64,000 nucleotides of DNA from Magnetococcales bacterium. Lineage in GTDB: Bacteria; Pseudomonadota; Magnetococcia; Magnetococcales; JADFWU01. Shown here in pieces: positions 27,501 through 36,651 of this stretch (position 1 is the first letter of the stretch; the number at the start of each line of letters is the position of its first letter). The notes under the pieces were generated by a model, which had not been told where the DNA came from, did not search any database, and saw only the letters and a list, made by a program, of their open reading frames with translations. The position numbers and the translations under genes were made by a program. The stretch lies in contig JADFWU010000001.1 in assembly GCA_015234045.1 (NCBI GenBank), positions 191,943-255,942 of the forward strand. Direction: 5' to 3'.

Positions 27501-29975
27501 ATGACACTATCTTTTGCCGATCTCATAAATTTGGATAAGGTTCAATCTCTCATTGAATCCAGTAATAAAATTACTGGTGCGCCGATTGGTATCTTGGATC
27601 TTGATGGAAATATCCTGGTTGGTGCAGGTTGGCAAAGGCTCTGTATGCAGTTTCACCGAGTCCATCCCGAGACATGTTCGCGTTGTCAACAGAGTGACCA
27701 TTATATCCTTGAAAGAGTACATGCTGCGCCTGATAAGGGGTATGTTGCCAATCATTGTGGTAATGGGCTTTGGGATGTTGGTATTCCCATTGTGGTGTCT
27801 GATACACATGTGGCGACCTGCTTTTTGGGTCAATTTTTTTATGAGGATGAGCAGCCTGATCAGGCCTTTTTTGTTGAACAGGCTGAGCAGTTTGGTTTTG
27901 ATGAGCAGGATTATCTTGCGGCGCTTGATAAAGTGCCGGTATTTTCGCGCAATAAAGTCGGCGAACTCATAGAGTACATAAAAGAGCTGGTCACTTTGAT
28001 CTCTTTCATTAGCCTTCAGAGCTATCAGGTAGAGCAGGAGATCACCGCACGCTTGAAAAAACAGAATCTTTTCTCAAAAACAATAATCCAAAGTCTACCG
28101 GGTCTATTTTATCTGTTTGACCAAGATATGAAATTGATTCAGTGGAATGAAAACTTTGCCAAAGCAGCCGGATATCCAGTTCAAGAACTGTATGGAAAGC
28201 ATCCATTGGTATTTATCGCGCCTTCTGAACATGAACATATTACCGTCAAGATTCAAGAAGTGTTTGCCAAAGGGTATGCGGCTATAGAATCGGTATTTCT
28301 GACAAAAGAGGGGCAGGAAGTGCCTTTCTACTTCACTGGTGTTCGCTTTGATGTGGATGGAAAATCCCATCTCATGGGTTCTGGTGTGGATATCGCAGAA
28401 CGTATTCGCGCTGAACAAGCATTGAAGCAGAGTGAAGCACGGTTGAAAGCCATTATTGATAACACGCCTGCTGTGGTATTCCTCAAGGATCTGGAAGGGC
28501 GTTTTATGCTGGTAAATCCACGCTGGGAAAGCATGGTTGGTTTCACAGAGCAAGAGGTGATAGGCAAAACAGTTTTTGAAATATTTCCAGATTCATACGC
28601 TCAGAAGCTTCATGAGAATGATCAAAAAGTTGTCAGGAGTGGTGTCTTACATCAATTTGAAGATGAAATATTTGCAAATGGTATGGTACGCGCGTTTATC
28701 AGTTCCAAATTTATAATTACTGATGAACATGGCCAACCATATGCGCTGTGTGGCATGGCTGAAGATATTACTGAACGCAAAAAACTTGAAGAGGAAAACG
28801 AGCGTGCTTTGATGCGTGCCGAAGCCGCAAACCGTGCAAAAAGTACCTTTTTAGCCACCATGTCACACGAAATCCGCACGCCTTTAAATGCGATTCTCGG
28901 CATGGGTGAGTTGTTGCTGGAAACCGAGTTGACCGAAACGCAGACTTGGTGTGCTAATACTTTGAGCCGCTCAGGCAAAACTCTTCTATCATTGATAAAC
29001 GATATTCTTGATCTATCCAAAATTGAGGCAGGTCAGTTTACGCTGGAGAATACCACCTTAAACCTTCATAAATTGATCGCCGAAATAGTAGGCTTGTTTG
29101 AACTAACTGTCCTGGATAAGGGGCTAATACTTGATTTAAAAATAGAGCGTTCTGTACCACACCATGTGAATGGAGATCCAATACGAATACGTCAGGTTCT
29201 TATGAATCTCATAGGCAATGGCGTTAAGTTTACAGTGAAAGGGAGTGTCAACGTTCACGTGACTCAAGGAGAGGGCGAGCGTATCCAGTTTACAGTAAAG
29301 GATACTGGTCCGGGTATTCCACTCGAGAAACAAGAAGAGATTTTCCAACCGTTTACTCAAGCAGATTCTTCTACAACCAGAAAATATGGTGGTACTGGTC
29401 TGGGGCTGACCATATGTAGACGTATCGTTGAATTGATGGGCGGTACGATTGCTCTTGAAAGCAAGCTTGATCAAGGAAGTGCATTCTCTTTTTCAGTACC
29501 CCTTCCTGCCGTAAGAAGCAATAAGGAAACGGTGTTATACAGCGTTTCTAATGTCGAACACGTTGATCTTTTGGAAGAGCCGATTGAAGAAAATATTTCA
29601 AAACTGCGTATTCTCCTTGTGGATGATGCAGAAGATAACCGATTGCTCATCCAAGCATTTTTAAAAAAAATGCCACATCATATCGTAATGGCCGTCAATG
29701 GCGCAGAAGCGGTTGCCAGATTTAAAGAAGATGTGTTCGACCTAATCTTGATGGACATTCAAATGCCAATCATGGATGGCTATGAAGCCACCCGACGCAT
29801 TCGCCTATGGGAGCAAGAGACACACCGTGATCCAACCACGATTATTGCTTTAACCGCCCATGCCATGGTCGAAGAGTCTCAACAGATCATGGCATCTGGT
29901 TGTAATGTACACCTTACCAAACCTATCGGAAAAAAGAGGCTTATCAAAGCAATTAATAAGATATCAAGAAGATGA
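27501..29975 (+). CDS. PocR-PAS-PAS hybrid histidine kinase
   Basis: An 824-residue soluble kinase. Residues about 1-165 match the PocR sensory domain: a pair of cysteines in [10 protein letters not shown], then [18 protein letters not shown] and [12 protein letters not shown] domains follow at about 190-305 and 315-430. Next come HisKA ([15 protein letters not shown]), HATPase ([20 protein letters not shown]) and a C-terminal receiver ([20 protein letters not shown]) very similar to that of the BvgS-like kinase in this window. PocR domains are thought to bind small molecules such as hydrocarbon derivatives. ATG start. The end abuts the DUF3050 gene, which could be its regulated or co-operating partner. 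Confidence 0.92.
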   Translation: MTLSFADLINLDKVQSLIESSNKITGAPIGILDLDGNILVGAGWQRLCMQFHRVHPETCSRCQQSDHYILERVHAAPDKGYVANHCGNGLWDVGIPIVVSDTHVATCFLGQFFYEDEQPDQAFFVEQAEQFGFDEQDYLAALDKVPVFSRNKVGELIEYIKELVTLISFISLQSYQVEQEITARLKKQNLFSKTIIQSLPGLFYLFDQDMKLIQWNENFAKAAGYPVQELYGKHPLVFIAPSEHEHITVKIQEVFAKGYAAIESVFLTKEGQEVPFYFTGVRFDVDGKSHLMGSGVDIAERIRAEQALKQSEARLKAIIDNTPAVVFLKDLEGRFMLVNPRWESMVGFTEQEVIGKTVFEIFPDSYAQKLHENDQKVVRSGVLHQFEDEIFANGMVRAFISSKFIITDEHGQPYALCGMAEDITERKKLEEENERALMRAEAANRAKSTFLATMSHEIRTPLNAILGMGELLLETELTETQTWCANTLSRSGKTLLSLINDILDLSKIEAGQFTLENTTLNLHKLIAEIVGLFELTVLDKGLILDLKIERSVPHHVNGDPIRIRQVLMNLIGNGVKFTVKGSVNVHVTQGEGERIQFTVKDTGPGIPLEKQEEIFQPFTQADSSTTRKYGGTGLGLTICRRIVELMGGTIALESKLDQGSAFSFSVPLPAVRSNKETVLYSVSNVEHVDLLEEPIEENISKLRILLVDDAEDNRLLIQAFLKKMPHHIVMAVNGAEAVARFKEDVFDLILMDIQMPIMDGYEATRRIRLWEQETHRDPTTIIALTAHAMVEESQQIMASGCNVHLTKPIGKKRLIKAINKISRR

Positions 29976-30019
29976 AAATATTAGACAGTACACGAAAGTA
30001 TCAGGATAGGAGGTTTTTG

Positions 30020-30808
30020 ATGAGTCGTACCGTTTCCCTAAACTCTATCATACCGTTGCGTGAACAATTGACTCAACATCCCGTTTACGGTGCTGTAAGA
30101 TCTATCACGGATTTACGCCTGTTTATGGAACATCATATTTTTTCGGTATGGGACTTTATGTCTTTGCTGAAATTTTTGCAGGGGAATTTGGCACCATCAA
30201 GCCAGCCTTGGGCACCAACGGGTAACCCTGCTGTTCGGCGTTTCGTCAACGATATTGTCTTGGAGGAAGAAACAGATTTGGGTTTACCTGATTCAGACGG
30301 TAATCCCACATACGCGAGTCACTTTGAGTTGTACGCTCAGGCGATGAGAGAGATAGGAGCTGATCCTGAACCTGCCAACACCTTAGCGACTGGAGCCAGT
30401 AAGTTTGGTTTCAAGGATGCCTTGGAGAATGCTGGTGATGATATTCCAGTGGCATCACGGGATTTTATGTGTTCCACCTTTGATTTTATCGCCAGTAGTA
30501 AATCACATGTCGTTGCTGCGGCTTTTGCGCTGGGTCGGGAACATGTCATTCCCTCAATGTTTCGATCTCTTCTTCGGGATATGGAGATTTCTCAAGATCA
30601 GGCCCCGTCATTCCATTACTACTTGGAGCGGCACATTCATTTGGATGAGGACCACCATGGGCCGCTGTCACTTTTGATGTTGAACGAGCTATGTGGTGGG
30701 AACGAAAAGAAAATAGCCGAGGCAGAAACGGCTTCGTGCTTGGCATTGCAGGCTCGTATCAAGTTTTGGGATGGTGTACTAATTGCGCTGGAAGCGCGTC
30801 CGGTCTGA
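30020..30808 (+). CDS. DUF3050 family protein, possible heme-oxygenase-like metalloenzyme
   Basis: A 262-residue soluble protein resembling DUF3050. Conserved-looking acidic and His positions occur in helical context: LRLFMEHHIFSVWDFM, GREHVIPSMF and LERHIHLDEDHHGPL. That pattern fits the heme-oxygenase-like diiron fold in which related proteins oxidise small substrates, but the reaction here is unknown. An in-frame ATG at 29972 overlaps the kinase gene; the ATG at 30020 is preferred because AGGAGG lies 7 nt before it and the family-like sequence begins there. Tight linkage to the PocR kinase gene suggests one transcript. Confidence 0.8.
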   Translation: MSRTVSLNSIIPLREQLTQHPVYGAVRSITDLRLFMEHHIFSVWDFMSLLKFLQGNLAPSSQPWAPTGNPAVRRFVNDIVLEEETDLGLPDSDGNPTYASHFELYAQAMREIGADPEPANTLATGASKFGFKDALENAGDDIPVASRDFMCSTFDFIASSKSHVVAAAFALGREHVIPSMFRSLLRDMEISQDQAPSFHYYLERHIHLDEDHHGPLSLLMLNELCGGNEKKIAEAETASCLALQARIKFWDGVLIALEARPV

Positions 30809-30995
30809 TCGGTTTTTGATGGGGTGGGCTGTACCGGGAAAGGCTATGTATCTAGGTTCAAAATTTATAAGAAAGATCCACACTCCATAGCCGTTCCAAT
30901 TTGTTGGTGTCAGCGGTGACAGTTGGAAATAGGGGTGCCATCCACGCCACTCTGTAGCTTTTACAAGATTATCATGATGTCCGTATAGAGAATTT

Positions 30996-31532
30996 ATGGT
31001 CAGAGCTCAAATCTATGTGGCACATTATAATGAATTGAATGGTTGTTCCACTTCTCAATATGAAAGTGTATATATGGAATTTCGAGTTGGTGTTGAGGAA
31101 ATAAAAAAGCGTAATAGAAATTTAGTGTTGGGAGGAGTGTTCGCTGGGATTCTCGTTTTGATTACCTGGATGGGCCATCAACGAAGCAGTGAGCAGTACA
31201 ATGCTACGCTTCTGTTTTCGGTGTTAGTCTTTGTGGTCCTAGCTACGGTGATAAATCTCATTGGCCATGTTCGCTACCTTAAAAGGATAAGAAACCATGT
31301 CTTAATGGTTCAAAAAGGTGTCATTATTTTTAGAACCGGAAAAAATGACACCCAGTTGAAAGTGACAGATATTCAAAGCCTTCAACAGCAAAAACGCTGG
31401 CGAGAAGGGCCTTCCATCCTATTGAGATTAAAAAACAAACGAATCATTCGGCTTGTCGGCTATGAGAATTTGGGCACCCTTGAAAACCAGATTCGCAGTC
31501 AAATGGAATCTGTAGAATCACAGGCGGAGTGA
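30996..31532 (+). CDS. Small two-helix membrane protein, unknown
   Basis: Up to 178 residues. Two membrane helices (about 47-65 and 75-97: LVLGGVFAGILVLITWMG and LLFSVLVFVVLATVINLIG) are followed by a basic cytosolic domain of about 80 residues with a PH-like feel (VQKGVIIFRTG, RLKNKRIIRLVGYEN). The start is uncertain: the ATG at 31074 (MEFRVGVEEIKKRN) would remove 26 poorly protein-like residues, and neither start has a strong ribosome-binding site. No family recognised. It stands alone between the DUF3050 gene and the convergent rpn-like gene. Confidence 0.6.
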   Translation: MVRAQIYVAHYNELNGCSTSQYESVYMEFRVGVEEIKKRNRNLVLGGVFAGILVLITWMGHQRSSEQYNATLLFSVLVFVVLATVINLIGHVRYLKRIRNHVLMVQKGVIIFRTGKNDTQLKVTDIQSLQQQKRWREGPSILLRLKNKRIIRLVGYENLGTLENQIRSQMESVESQAE

Positions 31533-31604
31533 GTACCATTGTGATATTTGGTTAGACAACCTGTTTCCTATGAAATTACTGTCGTTCAGGATGCCATTAA
31601 GCGG

Positions 31605-32624
31605 TTATCCAAACACTTCTGCCAAGGTCTGGGCCTCTATTGCCTGATCACTCCACAGCTCTAAAGTGGTTTGATCTGCACTATTGACCTTTTCTGGAAC
31701 CCAGTCAGGCAGCGGGCCAAAACGGTGGTTTAGAAATCGAAGAAGGAAATAGGCTCCTCCCTCTAAGCGACCTTCTTGCCGACCTTCTTGCCGACCTTCT
31801 TGCCGACCTTCTTGCCGACCTTCTTGCCGACCTTCTTGCCGACCTTCTTGCAAACCTTCTTGCTTCCACTGTTGTGTCCACTCTTGGACTGTTTCAGCCA
31901 ACATAGCATCTACCTCCTGCAAATTATTCAACTCTGGAACTATTTGTCCTGGCACTTTCCTTGGTAGTAAAACTCGGCCAAGCATTATTGTGAAAGCGCG
32001 GCGAAGACTTAACTGTTCAGGGGATTTTAACCATTCGATCAAATGCACCAGAACCTTTCTAATTTCCTCTGGGCTCTGACTTTTTTCCAAGCGGAACAGT
32101 GCTGCTACCAGATTACGCATTGAAGCCAATTCAGAGATGCCATAACGGATTTCATCAATAAGAAGGTAGCGCATGTTTGGCCGATATTGGTCAATGCCTC
32201 CTGGAACATCCATGATCAGTTCAGCAATGTTGTGTACCGCTGTCCACTTCGGTTTGCCATTGTATAGGACAACTGGTAGTACAGCTGGTAACTTCGCTCC
32301 TTTTCTGATTTGACCGGATTTGATCAAATCTTGATACAATAACATTACGTAAGCTGTCATTCGTACAGCCATGAATTGATCTACCGAAGATTGAAACTCA
32401 ATGAGTGCATAAATGTAGATCCATTCTTTTGCCCAACGGATTCTCCAAATGATGTCGTCTTCACGATCTCGGAGATCATCCGTAACAAAACTTCCGCTGA
32501 CCTTCTCCAGCGTGCTGAAATCCAACTGTGTGACCCATTCTTCCCGAACGAAACCCTGCAATAGGTCTTTGACCATTTCCGGGTGGCTGAAGATCTGTTT
32601 ATAACTATGATCGTGGTCTGCCAT
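31605..32624 (-). CDS. Rpn/YhgA-like recombination-promoting nuclease
   Basis: A 339-residue protein of the Rpn (transposase_31, PF04754-like) family, PD-(D/E)XK-type DNases that raise recombination and were once called putative transposases. Recognisable parts are HDHSYKQIFSHPEMVKDLLQ at the start, a core with DREDDIIWRIRW and the ALIEFQS (E-x-Q) motif, and a helical second half. Near residues 255-288 the protein has about seven EGRQ repeats encoded by 12-bp tandem units, a common feature of Rpn proteins. ATG start. Two inverted-repeat elements (families C and A) lie immediately upstream, but the gene itself has no flanking inverted ends, so it is not part of an insertion sequence. Confidence 0.88.
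   Translation of the reverse strand: MADHDHSYKQIFSHPEMVKDLLQGFVREEWVTQLDFSTLEKVSGSFVTDDLRDREDDIIWRIRWAKEWIYIYALIEFQSSVDQFMAVRMTAYVMLLYQDLIKSGQIRKGAKLPAVLPVVLYNGKPKWTAVHNIAELIMDVPGGIDQYRPNMRYLLIDEIRYGISELASMRNLVAALFRLEKSQSPEEIRKVLVHLIEWLKSPEQLSLRRAFTIMLGRVLLPRKVPGQIVPELNNLQEVDAMLAETVQEWTQQWKQEGLQEGRQEGRQEGRQEGRQEGRQEGRQEGRLEGGAYFLLRFLNHRFGPLPDWVPEKVNSADQTTLELWSDQAIEAQTLAEVFG
31768..31863 (-). repeat. 12-bp tandem repeats in the rpn-like gene
   Basis: Seven perfect units of cgaccttcttgc (31768-31851) and one near-perfect unit (31852-31863). In the gene they encode an EGRQ period. Being in frame, unit gain or loss changes the length of a charged helix or linker without breaking the protein. Confidence 0.95.
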
Positions 32625-32657
32625 GGTTTGGTTTCATTCAATCCGATAAAAATAGGA

Positions 32658-32797
32658 GTTACGCAATTGAAAGAATTTTGTACCCATCATTTCTGTGGAA
32701 GCAGGAATCCAGTTTAGTGCTCTGCCCTCTGGATTCCCACTTTTGCGGGAATGATGGTACACGCTTTGATGTCTGTTTCAACCGGCAACTGCGTAAC
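32658..32797. repeat. Family C inverted-repeat element, copy 1
   Basis: A 140-bp element with ends gttacgcaattg (32658-32669) and caactgcgtaac (32786-32797). An internal ggaatccag/ctggattcc pair forms a hairpin. The right arm, from about acgctttgatg to the end, is nearly identical to the family C copy at 51330-51435. It lies upstream of the rpn-like gene, in the same intergenic gap as a family A element. Confidence 0.8.
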
Positions 32798-32915
32798 GCT
32801 TAAAAAATATAAAATACGTTTCTATTGTCTGAAAATCATGATTTTTAGGCAAGTAAAATCGGTAATTCGGAATTTGATGCACCATCCCAGAGTCATCACC
32901 ACTTTTTGACTTTTT

Positions 32916-33074
32916 AGGGCCACGGAAAAAATTCATCATCCCATTCACTGGTCTCTTGATCCGTCCACTGAGTTCCAGAAAGGGTTACGTGCAATAAGCA
33001 CGCGCCCCTTTCTGCGCCTTGCGGACGAATCAATATCCTGCGCGACTGGGATGATTAATTTTTTCCGTGGCCCT
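32916..33074. repeat. Family A inverted-repeat element, copy 2 (MITE-like)
   Basis: A 159-bp element with 28-bp inverted ends at 32916-32943 and 33047-33074. It is about 97 percent identical to the copy at 12628-12786, with one difference in the interior and the other three in the ends. It sits between the rpn-like and GNAT genes, ending about 10 bp from the GNAT stop codon. Its folded transcript could act as a terminator-like structure for the GNAT gene. Confidence 0.9.
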
Positions 33075-33083
33075 TATAGTTGA

Positions 33084-34118
33084 TCAGACAGCGGTGAAAA
33101 AGTTCTTTAACGATGCTGAGAACTGATAAAATATTCCTTTGGGTTCATGTCTGAATACGCAACCCAGGGTCCAGCGCTCTCGACGATCAGACATCCACTC
33201 CTTTTTGTAGGCATCATTGCCGTATAGATAATCAATTTCTTCGACTTTATCAACATCAATCACATGTTCCATCAAGTACCGGGTTAAAATGGAACCTGGT
33301 GAATAACATTTCCAGGTCTCATCGTAGGCGAGTCTGAATATGCTGGCTTTTTTATGTACAACAAACCAAATTTGCGCAGCGGCTGGCTGTTCGTCAATGT
33401 AGAGAATAGCCAAGCGTAACCATCCTTGTTTGGATAGATGATTTACCAGACCTTCAACGAACTCTTCAAGATTGGGTTCAAATGCCTTCCAACTGGCCTG
33501 ATGGATGAGAAGGTAGTCCGCTACAGCGTGTTGAAGATCCTCATTGGTATAAAGGCGAATATGGGCGCTATGTTCACGCTCAAGCTTGCGGAATTTGCGC
33601 GTGATGGTATTGCGGACCTGTCCGGGACGCGCGGCCATATATGTTTTAAATGACACGCCTTCCAATCGTTTAAACCAGCTATAAGAGTGAAAGCGTCGAT
33701 AACACTCAAATCCAGCAGATTCCATAGCCCGTTGCAGAAGGAGTATAGTCTTGTCGTGCTCATCAAAAGGATACAATTGCAGGCCTTGAATCGGCAATTG
33801 GCGTAGTCCTTGTGCTAAACAATCAAGTGTTTTTTTCTGTGCATTGTCAGTAATTAAGAGGGTGAAAAGAGTTGTATAGTGACTCCTCAAAGCGTACCAG
33901 TTTTTGCTGGATTGTTGCATGAGAGGCAGGATGGCAAGTACACTTTCTCCTTCAATCACACAAGCGAGCCGCATCAGCTGATTATCTTCAAGTGAATTGG
34001 CTACCAGATTCTCAAACCAGGGACGTGAGAAAAAAACGCTCTCTTTCTCGCCCTTCTCAAAAAGTACTTTGGCGCTTTTGGGAAGTTGATTCCAGTCGGT
34101 ATAACATACAAATTTCAT
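33084..34118 (-). CDS. GNAT/FemAB-like acyltransferase (BioF2-like)
   Basis: A 344-residue soluble protein with the double-GNAT appearance of the BioF2-like (Acetyltransf_6) family, which overlaps the FemAB aminoacyltransferases. Indicators are VRNTITRKFRKLEREHSAHI in the middle, LAILYIDEQPAAAQIWFVVHKKA (central strands) and the acceptor-site-like CYSPGSILTRYLMEHVID. Such enzymes transfer an acyl or aminoacyl group, often in polysaccharide or lipid modification; the substrate is unknown here. ATG start. It has no polysaccharide genes nearby and is flanked by a family A element downstream and a family B fragment upstream. Confidence 0.78.
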   Translation of the reverse strand: MKFVCYTDWNQLPKSAKVLFEKGEKESVFFSRPWFENLVANSLEDNQLMRLACVIEGESVLAILPLMQQSSKNWYALRSHYTTLFTLLITDNAQKKTLDCLAQGLRQLPIQGLQLYPFDEHDKTILLLQRAMESAGFECYRRFHSYSWFKRLEGVSFKTYMAARPGQVRNTITRKFRKLEREHSAHIRLYTNEDLQHAVADYLLIHQASWKAFEPNLEEFVEGLVNHLSKQGWLRLAILYIDEQPAAAQIWFVVHKKASIFRLAYDETWKCYSPGSILTRYLMEHVIDVDKVEEIDYLYGNDAYKKEWMSDRRERWTLGCVFRHEPKGIFYQFSASLKNFFTAV

Positions 34119-34440
34119 CTGACAGGTTGCCCTTCATTAAAAATTCAGTGCCTATCCGACCCAAAATCAAGAGGTATCCGACCTGAAAAGTCACGCATGC
34201 ATGGCGAATATAACTGTTTAGTATAGTGGTCTTGTCTAAAACCTGAACAACGGCCAGCCGTTCCAGCCTTGGTATGGCACTATTTTAATGGTCTTAGGAT
34301 GTTCCCTATAAGAATTTTATGTAATATTATTATTTTTTTCTTAGGTTGAGATGTATGGTAAGTTGTTCTGGTTGTTTTTTTAACAAGTGTTTATGATATG
34401 AGTGTGGTATTGCTTCGTGTTGTGGTGGACTGTATTAGGA
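34119..34440. other. Intergenic region with family B fragment
   Basis: A 322-bp AT-rich gap with no plausible gene. Its only recognisable content is a family B block at 34222-34274. The rest contains poly-T/A stretches and should include the GNAT promoter. Confidence 0.5.
34222..34274. repeat. Family B repeat, copy 2 (short)
   Basis: Matches the common block of the copies at 13292 and 60028 (tatagt..., tctaaaa..., cagccgttccagcc) with several differences and without the long hairpin of the first copy; it looks decayed or truncated. Confidence 0.65.
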
Positions 34441-34854
34441 TCAATCTTTATTTTTTCTCTGGTAATAGGCTTTGTCGGGAATAACATGGCGCACGCCACC
34501 TTGTGGCTTTGGATTGTCGCCGAAGCGCCTGGGGATGAGGTGAACGTGAACATGGCGTATGCTTTGTCCGGCAGCCTTACCACAGTTAACACCAACATTG
34601 AAGCCATCAATGCTGTCATCTTCGGCCATCAAAGTAGCACGTCGTTGATGTAACAGCGCTTCGATGGCTTCTCGTTCTTCACGAGTCAAGTCAAAGTAAT
34701 CGGCAACATGGCGGTGAGGTATGGCCAAACAATGGCCGTTACTGACCGGGTTTGAATCTGCCCAAAGCATGGCATGTTCATTTTCTGACAAAAGCCATTC
34801 GGCTTTGACCGATGGACGACAAAACAGGCAGGGATTATTAGGATCGTTACTCAT
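34441..34854 (-). CDS. HIT-family nucleotide hydrolase/transferase
   Basis: A 137-residue soluble protein of the histidine-triad superfamily, acting on nucleoside phosphoramidates or dinucleotides. The triad lies in SIRHVHVHLIPRR near residue 100. Two cysteines in PCLFCRP near residue 10 would be half of a zinc site seen in some HIT proteins, and GHCLAIPHRHVADYFDL is the typical middle motif. ATG start. It is downstream of tRNA-Ala and uppP on the same strand. The exact substrate class (HINT- or Fhit/Ap4A-like) is not certain. Confidence 0.9.
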   Translation of the reverse strand: MSNDPNNPCLFCRPSVKAEWLLSENEHAMLWADSNPVSNGHCLAIPHRHVADYFDLTREEREAIEALLHQRRATLMAEDDSIDGFNVGVNCGKAAGQSIRHVHVHLIPRRFGDNPKPQGGVRHVIPDKAYYQRKNKD

Positions 34855-34887
34855 TGTTAGTCAATTTTCTAACTGATTGATTTTATA

Positions 34888-34963
34888 TGGTGGAGCCGGG
34901 GGGAATCGAACCCCCGACCTTTGCATTGCGAACGCAACGCTCTCCCATCTGAGCTACGGCCCC
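34888..34963 (-). tRNA. tRNA-Ala (anticodon CGC)
   Basis: A 76-nt cloverleaf on the minus strand with an encoded CCA end (plus-strand tgg at 34888-34890). The acceptor stem GGGGCCG pairs with CGGCTCC (one G-U), the D-arm is GCTC...GAGC, the anticodon stem TTGCG/TGCAA holds loop TTCGCAA with anticodon CGC, and the T-arm is GGGGG-TTCGATT-CCCCC. The anticodon reads GCG alanine codons. It lies between uppP and the HIT gene, same direction. Confidence 0.95.
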
Positions 34964-34998
34964 ATCATTGAAGAGTTCGCATTATGTACACATCATCA

Positions 34999-35805
34999 TC
35001 AGAGTACAAGGGCAAAGATGAGGCCGCCGAGTAGGAGTCGATAGACAACAAAAACCGTCATGGTTTGCCGGCGTAGCCAGGACATGAGCCAGTGGATGAC
35101 GATATAAGCGGATAGGGCGGAAACCACTAAGCCGATACTCATGCCGATCCATCCATCTGTGGTTAGGTTGGCTTCCAGGAGATCTTTGAAATCCAGGCCT
35201 GCGGCGATAAATCCTACTGGTACAGCCATCAAAAATGAAAAACGGGCTGCGGCTTCACGGTCCAATCCGGCAAACAAGGCAGCGGTCATGGTGACGCCAC
35301 TGCGGGATGTGCCGGGAATCAAGGCCAACGCTTGGGCACAGCCGATGAATAGCACATCTTTCCAGGTGATGCTTTCCATAATCCGGTTTCGTGATCCGCG
35401 TTGGTCAGACCACCAGAGCAGTAGACCAAATAGAATGGAGGTAACACCAATAACCAGGGGATCGCGCGCCAATGTAGCGACTTCTGTCTTAAATGTCAGA
35501 CCCGCCAGACCAACCGGCACAGTCGCCCAACCAAGTGCCCAGGCAATCCGCGCATCTTCGTTATCTTTCAGCGAACGTTGCGAGATTGAGCGAAACAGAC
35601 CGTTTAATAGTCGAATGATGTCCCTGCGAAAATAAAAAACCACCGCCAAAAGGGTGCCCGTGTTGGCGGCGATGTCAAACATCAAGCCCTGATCGCTCCA
35701 GCCAAACAGGTAAGGCGCTAAAACCAAATGTCCTGACGAACTGATCGGCAGAAACTCAGTAATGCCTTGAATCAAGGCCAGAATGACTGCGTTGGTCCAT
35801 TCCAT
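34999..35805 (-). CDS. uppP: Undecaprenyl-diphosphatase UppP (BacA)
   Basis: A 268-residue inner-membrane phosphatase that recycles undecaprenyl pyrophosphate, the carrier lipid for cell-wall and envelope polysaccharides; extra copies give bacitracin resistance. The two family motifs are clear: ALIQGITEFLPISSSGHLVL near residue 10 and LIPGTSRSGVTMTAALFAG near 160. Seven or eight hydrophobic helices span the length, which is normal for the family. ATG start. It is followed by tRNA-Ala and preceded by truA, all on the minus strand, 54 bp from the truA stop. Confidence 0.96.
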   Translation of the reverse strand: MEWTNAVILALIQGITEFLPISSSGHLVLAPYLFGWSDQGLMFDIAANTGTLLAVVFYFRRDIIRLLNGLFRSISQRSLKDNEDARIAWALGWATVPVGLAGLTFKTEVATLARDPLVIGVTSILFGLLLWWSDQRGSRNRIMESITWKDVLFIGCAQALALIPGTSRSGVTMTAALFAGLDREAAARFSFLMAVPVGFIAAGLDFKDLLEANLTTDGWIGMSIGLVVSALSAYIVIHWLMSWLRRQTMTVFVVYRLLLGGLIFALVL

Positions 35806-35859
35806 GATGTGTCTACCAGTTGAATTTTATCCTACAGAAATCAAATGCGCTTCAGATAT

Positions 35860-36651
35860 CTATGGAGAATAGCCATCCAGCACTTTGATCAAATAGAGTC
35901 CATGAGCCGGGGCCGTTGGGCCTGCAAGCTCTCTGTCTCGACCTTTTAATACCGCTTCCATCTGCTCAACTGGCCAACGTTTTTGACCAACCATGACCAA
36001 AGATCCAACAATGTTACGCACCATATGATGTAAAAACGCATTGGCACCAATCGTGATGGTTAACTCATTACCACTACGGACAAGTTCCAGTTTTTGCATC
36101 ACTTTGATGGGCGTTTTGGCCTGACAGGAAGAGGCACGAAAAGCGGAAAAATCATGTTTTCCAAGCAGTGTCTTTAGCGCTTCGGACATGGCACCATCAT
36201 CCAACCGCTCTGGACCAAGATGCCAGAGTCGATTACGCTCAAGCGGGCAGGGTACCGGTGCGTCACTGAGTCGATAGTGATACTCCCGAAAAAAAGCCGT
36301 GTAGCGGGCGTTGTATTCCGCAGGCACCTGTTGAACATCCAATACACTCATTGTTCGCGGAGTGGTGGCGTTCAACGCTTTCAGGAATGTCTTAACCGGT
36401 CGTGGTCGGTTGGTCTGAAAATGAGCAAGCTGACCCGTTGCATGGACACCTGAATCAGTGCGCCCAGCTCCCATGATGGTGACAGGGTGTTTACAGAGAC
36501 GCTCAAGCGCACTCTCCAACGCACCCTGAACCGTGGGCAGTTTCGGTTGATACTGCCAGCCAGCAAAGGCTCCGCCATCGTAAGCAACCAGGAGACGATA
36601 GCGTACTATCGTCTCCTGAGGATCATCAGCCCAATCAGGCTTTGGTCTCAC
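35860..36651 (-). CDS. truA: tRNA pseudouridine(38-40) synthase TruA
   Basis: A 263-residue enzyme that converts uridines 38-40 in the anticodon arm of tRNAs to pseudouridine. Motifs are RYRLLVAYDGGAFAGWQ, the catalytic Asp in GAGRTDSGVHATGQ (near residue 60), the tail of the active site in YRLSDAPVPC and FLHHMVRNIVGSLV. The start is a GTG at 36649-36651 that overlaps the rnfH stop by 4 bp, so the two are translationally coupled. Just inside the gene, codons 11-20 are covered by a perfect 13-bp hairpin (see the separate entry), which is unusual so close to a start codon. Confidence 0.95.
   Translation of the reverse strand: MRPKPDWADDPQETIVRYRLLVAYDGGAFAGWQYQPKLPTVQGALESALERLCKHPVTIMGAGRTDSGVHATGQLAHFQTNRPRPVKTFLKALNATTPRTMSVLDVQQVPAEYNARYTAFFREYHYRLSDAPVPCPLERNRLWHLGPERLDDGAMSEALKTLLGKHDFSAFRASSCQAKTPIKVMQKLELVRSGNELTITIGANAFLHHMVRNIVGSLVMVGQKRWPVEQMEAVLKGRDRELAGPTAPAHGLYLIKVLDGYSP
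36589..36618. repeat. Perfect 13-bp hairpin in the 5' end of truA
   Basis: An inverted repeat of 13 bp (36589-36601 with 36606-36618) around the 4-nt loop cgta, inside codons of truA 34-63 bp after its GTG start. On the truA mRNA it would be a stable stem-loop near the ribosome-binding region. Confidence 0.85.

Noticed and set aside
31605-32624. Rpn-like gene as a complete insertion sequence
   Set aside because: No inverted ends or target duplication bracket the gene; the nearby inverted repeats belong to separate elements on one side only.
36589-36618. Transcription terminator inside truA
   Set aside because: Perfect stem but no T-run, and it lies inside codons of a gene with intact downstream domains; kept as a hairpin of unknown role.
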